Part shown: positions 13,022 to 16,137 of the stretch, piece by piece
How positions within the stretch are numbered: position 1 is the stretch's first letter
Layout: each line of letters opens with the position of its first letter
DNA from: Avisuccinivibrio sp964424565
GTDB lineage: Bacteria; Pseudomonadota; Gammaproteobacteria; Enterobacterales; Succinivibrionaceae
Direction: 5' to 3'
Length of the DNA: 16,137 nucleotides
Assembly (NCBI GenBank): GCA_964424565.1
Contig: CAYRIZ010000049.1
Coordinates: 1-16,137 of the forward strand
Made by a program: the position numbers and the translations under genes
The notes under the pieces: generated by a model
Told to the model about the DNA's origin: nothing
The model's input: only the letters and a program-made list of their open reading frames with translations
Database searches by the model: none

Positions 13022-14428
13022 ATGAATATTATTGGATTGGACCATGACAGTGCGCTGAAACCACTGCGTTATGCGCTGCTGTGTTCGCTCATGGCGCTGA
13101 GTTTTGGTTTTGACCTGGGTACCATGCTGGTCAAACAGAGCTGGTTTGGGGAGTACTTTGTACAGCAGGGCCGGGAGGTCAGCGTGATCACCGGCACTTA
13201 TGTGCTGGGCATGCTGCTGGGGCTCTTTCTGGGCGGCTGGCTCAATTACGGCTCAGGGCGGCGGCTGTGTATTCTCTCCGGCTCTTCCCTGGGGCTGGCG
13301 GCCATATTTACTTCCATGTTTGCGCCCAATCTGTCCATATTGCTGTGTACGCAGCTGGTCATAGGCTTTGCCTTTGGGCTGTATCTGCTGTCAGTAGCCC
13401 TCTATATTCCCGAGATTTCCGCGCCGCAGCTGCGCGGCATGCTGTGCAGCATTCCCCTGCTGTGCCTGTCGGCGGGAGCGCTGACGGCGGTAATGATCTG
13501 GGATCATTCTCTGTTTACCAGCTCGCCTGTGTTTTTGCTGTTCTTCTGCAGCTTCAATTTCATAGCCATAGTCATAGGCATAGTCAAACTGCCGGAGAGC
13601 CCGCGCTATCTGGCCGGCACCGAGCTGCCTGATGCCGCCCTCAATGTGCTGTTTAAGCTGAGAAGCAGCATGAGTGCAGCCGCCCGCGAGCTGGCCGGCA
13701 TCAATGAATGCTGCCGGCTGGAAGCCCGCGGCGCGCAGTTTTTTCTGCAAAATCAGCATTTCCGCCACTCCTTCTGGACCATATTGGTGCTGGCCATGCT
13801 GCTGCATGCCTGCGGTTTCGGCATACTGCCGCATACTGTGTCCGATTTGTATTTGTTCAGCCGCAGCAGCCCTTTCTATCACAGTCAGGATTTTGTCTAC
13901 ATTCTCTATAAATCAGGCTTTACGGTGATATTTTTCGGCATCCTGACCACCGGTCTGATGGCCGACCGCATAGGGCGGCGGACACTGCTGTTCATGGCTG
14001 CCCTGCTGAGCAATGTGTCCCTGGGGGCACTGCTGATGTGCGCGCTGTTTGGCAACTTTTTCTTTGCGCCTCTGTTTATTACCCTGGGAGTGCTGCTTTA
14101 TATCTACAGCATGATCATTGCCCTGATGGTGATTTTGTTTATGCTGCTGCCTGAGCTCATGCCCTCGCGCGGCCGCGAGTTTGCGCTCTCCAGCGTGCTG
14201 CTGTGCTTTACGGCGGCCATACTCTTCGGGCTGCAGGCCTATGACCGGCTGACTGACATCCTGGGCTTTGAGTTCATGCTGCTGCTCTTTTTTATCTTTT
14301 CGCTGATCTTCACGGCCACCTCAGTCCTGGTGCCCAACAGTGCCGGCTTGAGCCTGGAACTGCTGGAAAACCGTTTGCTGGAAGGCACGGAATTAAGCCG
14401 GCTGGGACGCCGCGACCGGCGACAGTGA
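13022..14428 (+). CDS. MFS transporter, divergent sugar-porter type
   Basis: The 468-residue inner-membrane protein has about twelve hydrophobic helices split by a central loop (about 195-250). Sugar-porter marks are present: G-x-G-R-R after TM2 (77-81), P130-E131 with R138-G139 after TM4, P191-E-S-P-R195 after TM6 and D315-R-I-G-R-R320 after TM8. These place it in the XylE/GalP-like branch. TM7, however, lacks the usual Q-Q-x-S/T-G sugar-binding motif (it reads about residues 266-282, with no paired glutamines), so a classical hexose substrate is doubtful. There is no obvious Shine-Dalgarno before ATG 13022, but the first helix begins near residue 16 and no better start exists. It stands alone between hldE and tolC and meets tolC tail to tail. 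Family call is firm; substrate unknown. Confidence 0.8.
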   Translation: MNIIGLDHDSALKPLRYALLCSLMALSFGFDLGTMLVKQSWFGEYFVQQGREVSVITGTYVLGMLLGLFLGGWLNYGSGRRLCILSGSSLGLAAIFTSMFAPNLSILLCTQLVIGFAFGLYLLSVALYIPEISAPQLRGMLCSIPLLCLSAGALTAVMIWDHSLFTSSPVFLLFFCSFNFIAIVIGIVKLPESPRYLAGTELPDAALNVLFKLRSSMSAAARELAGINECCRLEARGAQFFLQNQHFRHSFWTILVLAMLLHACGFGILPHTVSDLYLFSRSSPFYHSQDFVYILYKSGFTVIFFGILTTGLMADRIGRRTLLFMAALLSNVSLGALLMCALFGNFFFAPLFITLGVLLYIYSMIIALMVILFMLLPELMPSRGREFALSSVLLCFTAAILFGLQAYDRLTDILGFEFMLLLFFIFSLIFTATSVLVPNSAGLSLELLENRLLEGTELSRLGRRDRRQ

Positions 14429-14437
14429 TTTGCAGGC

Positions 14438-14482
14438 ATAAAAAATCCCGGCATGTACTGCTGTACGTCCGGGATTTTTTAT
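14438..14482. terminator. Bidirectional intrinsic terminator between MFS gene and tolC
   Basis: ATCCCGG (14445-14451) pairs with CCGGGAT (14469-14475). An inner GTAC/GTAC pair (14455-14458 and 14463-14466) closes a TGCT loop. An A-run precedes the stem and a T-run follows (14475-14480), so it works in both directions. It serves the convergent MFS and tolC genes. Confidence 0.92.
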
Positions 14483-14501
14483 CTCAGGGCAGAGCAGATT
14501 A

Positions 14502-15890
14502 TTACTGTTCTGCGGCTTCCTGAGCTTCAGGAGTAGGGCCCACAGGCTGGCCGGAAGGCGGCAGCAGACCGCGGTTTACCGCCTGCAGATCTTCCACCGT
14601 CAGACTGCCTTCGGTATACAGCAGGTTGAGGCGGGAAATGATGTAGTCGTAGCGGGCGGCTGACAAATTCTGCTGGGCGCTGTAGAAGCTCTGAGTGGCA
14701 TCGAGCACATCGGACATGGTGCGGGTACCTACCTCATAGCCGGCCTTGACGGACTCCAGGGAAGATTTGGCAGATTTGACCAGCTGCTCATAGGCACGCA
14801 CGGAGCTGATGGCAGCATTGACATTGTTGTAGCCATTGTTGACATCGGAGACCATGGTGCGGTGGGTCAGCTCCAGAGCTTCGCTGGCGGACACATACTC
14901 CTGTTCAGCCTGCTTGACCTGAGCCGTGACGGCACCGCCGTGGAATACCGGCAGGTTAAAGGTCAGGCCCACAGTGCCCTCATGATAATTGCCGCTGGAC
15001 TGGGAGCTGGGAATTTCATCTGAATACTTGGTGTAGGCCGTGGTCAGACTGGCGGTCAAATCCAAAGTAGGCTCATGGCCGGTCTGGGCCAGAGTGATGT
15101 TGTCCTTGGCAATATCACGGGCAATCACGGCAGCCTGCAGGGACAGATTGTTGTCCTCGGCCTGCTGCATAATATTCTGGCGGGTACGCTCCACCGGTAC
15201 GGGAGAGAAGCGCTCTTCATCCAGCAGAGCCAGGTTGGAGGTGGTGCGGCCTATTAACTGACGCAGATCTTCATAAGAGGTGATCAGGGAATTTTCGGCG
15301 GCAATCACCTGGGCCGTGGCCAGATCGTAGTCTGCCTGGGCCTGCAGCTGATCGGTTTCGGCAATCAGTCCTACCTGGAAGCGGCGGGTGGCTTCATTGA
15401 GCTGCAGCCTTAAGGCTTCCTGATAGGCTTTCCTGAAGGTCAGGGTGTCGCGGGCATTTAAGATATTGAAGTAGGTATTGGCCGTGCGCATGATTAAGTT
15501 CTGCAGCGCGTCATTGTAGACCAGATCCTGTTGGGCAGCGGTCTTCTGGGCTATGGTGCGGGAGGCCCAGCTGGAATGTCTCCACAGTGCCTGGGACAGG
15601 TTGACACCGGCTGCGGCAGCGCGGTTGTTGGCGCGGTAGGGAGAGCCTATGTATCTGCCGGAACGGGTGGCAGACAGGGAGGCGACCACATCAATCTGCG
15701 GCAGCAGGGCGGCAGTGGCTTCATCAATGGCTGCAAAGGCAGCTTCACGATCAGCTTTGGCCTGCAGGACCACCGGATCTTTTACGTAAGCTTCTTTATA
15801 GATATCCATAAGATCTTCAGCCATGACCGGAGCCGACACGGCGGCTGCCAGACAAAGAGCCAGGGCTGAGAATGCGGTTTTGCAGCGCAT
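14502..15890 (-). CDS. tolC: Outer-membrane efflux channel TolC
   Basis: This is the trimeric outer-membrane channel and periplasmic tunnel used by tripartite drug pumps and type I secretion. From ATG 15890 it is 462 residues (E. coli precursor about 493). A signal peptide (K4, hydrophobic 7-20, A-P-V-M-A cleavage before Glu25) is followed by two repeats of the OEP fold. Typical stretches are the L-Y-KEAYVKDPVV-like opening, LLPQIDV near residue 65, FQVGLIAETDQLQAQADYD, the second-repeat VGLTFNLPVF and VGTRTMSDVLDA. The longer frame begins 26 codons upstream, but only ATG 15890 starts a signal peptide and has GAGGAT about 10 nt upstream. The C-terminal tail is short and Pro/Glu-rich. The partner pump genes are not in the window. 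Confidence 0.94.
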   Translation of the reverse strand: MRCKTAFSALALCLAAAVSAPVMAEDLMDIYKEAYVKDPVVLQAKADREAAFAAIDEATAALLPQIDVVASLSATRSGRYIGSPYRANNRAAAAGVNLSQALWRHSSWASRTIAQKTAAQQDLVYNDALQNLIMRTANTYFNILNARDTLTFRKAYQEALRLQLNEATRRFQVGLIAETDQLQAQADYDLATAQVIAAENSLITSYEDLRQLIGRTTSNLALLDEERFSPVPVERTRQNIMQQAEDNNLSLQAAVIARDIAKDNITLAQTGHEPTLDLTASLTTAYTKYSDEIPSSQSSGNYHEGTVGLTFNLPVFHGGAVTAQVKQAEQEYVSASEALELTHRTMVSDVNNGYNNVNAAISSVRAYEQLVKSAKSSLESVKAGYEVGTRTMSDVLDATQSFYSAQQNLSAARYDYIISRLNLLYTEGSLTVEDLQAVNRGLLPPSGQPVGPTPEAQEAAEQ

Positions 15891-15935
15891 ATAGGGGATT
15901 ATCCTCGTTGGTAAAAATAAAAATACAGCGGCGTA

Positions 15936-15955
15936 AGTATAGCAAATTTGTTTGC
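15936..15955 (-). promoter_or_regulatory. tolC promoter with overlapping palindrome
   Basis: On the minus strand, TGCTATACT at 15936-15944 is an extended -10 (TG-n-TATACT), with TATACT at 15936-15941. The start would be about 40 bases before the tolC ATG. A GCAAA/TTTGC inverted repeat (15942-15946 and 15951-15955) overlaps the spacer and is a possible operator. Confidence 0.5.
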
Positions 15956-15968
15956 CGGCCATAATCAA

Positions 15969-16137
15969 ATATTCGGACTTTGCAGGTATGGCCAGAGGTA
16001 AATTTACTCTGCGGCAGCGGCTTGTTTACAGGCAGTGCAGACGGACGCACCCGAATGGAGCAGGACTGTGCTGAAGCTTTTGACTCCAAGATCGCGCACT
16101 GAAAGCATCTAGAATTTTTAAATTTTTTAAAACTACT
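15969..16137. other. Region upstream of tolC, no gene seen
   Basis: No convincing reading frame is present. CAGTGC/GCACTG (16033-16038 and 16096-16101) encloses TGGAG/CTCCA (16056-16060 and 16084-16088), and T-rich sequence follows (16115-16128). It could be a leader or small RNA, or part of the promoter of a gene beyond the window. Confidence 0.3.

Noticed and set aside
15891..15968. Longer tolC start at 15968
   Set aside because: The extra 26 residues precede a proper signal peptide and cross the extended -10 promoter; the ATG at 15890 has GAGGAT upstream.
1..16137. CRISPR array, insertion sequence, prophage or tRNA
   Set aside because: No regularly spaced repeat units, transposase or integrase frame, terminal inverted repeats or cloverleaf were seen on either strand.

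Overview
The window reads as gammaproteobacterial chromosome. CpdA, YqiA, ParE, HldE, TolC and a QseBC-like two-component pair all resemble their E. coli counterparts closely by eye. Several of these genes are also neighbours in enterobacteria, where parE-yqiA-cpdA-yqiB-nudF sits beside tolC with qseBC nearby. I would guess a host-associated anaerobic lineage such as Succinivibrionaceae, but the sequence alone does not settle the family.

Layout. Positions 1-1294 hold no credible protein gene. About 390 AT-rich bases carry palindromes, a four-site TTTTGCAAAA-type array and a minus-strand terminator. They are followed by about 870 bases of GC-balanced, non-coding DNA rich in complementary segments, which is the best candidate here for an undescribed large structured RNA. 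Then, all on the plus strand: nudF (ADP-ribose hydrolysis), cpdA (cAMP breakdown), yqiA (esterase), a QseB-like regulator and QseC-like sensor kinase with overlapping frames, parE (topoisomerase IV subunit B) and an alpha-glucan phosphorylase with a strong intrinsic terminator. On the minus strand, hldE (ADP-heptose synthesis for LPS) is followed, with translational coupling, by a small exported rhodanese. A divergent sugar-porter-like MFS transporter (plus) converges with tolC (minus) on a shared bidirectional terminator.

Function. This is mainly core housekeeping: nucleotide and second-messenger turnover, chromosome decatenation, glucan storage or use, outer-membrane LPS core synthesis and efflux. 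No CRISPR array, IS element, phage gene or tRNA was seen. Relative to the enterobacterial order, yqiB is absent between nudF and cpdA, and the two-component system lies between yqiA and parE. The novel content is in the non-coding DNA: the 1-1294 region, the leader hairpins before the two-component operon and before the phosphorylase gene, and several 3'-end hairpins that lack U-tracts.
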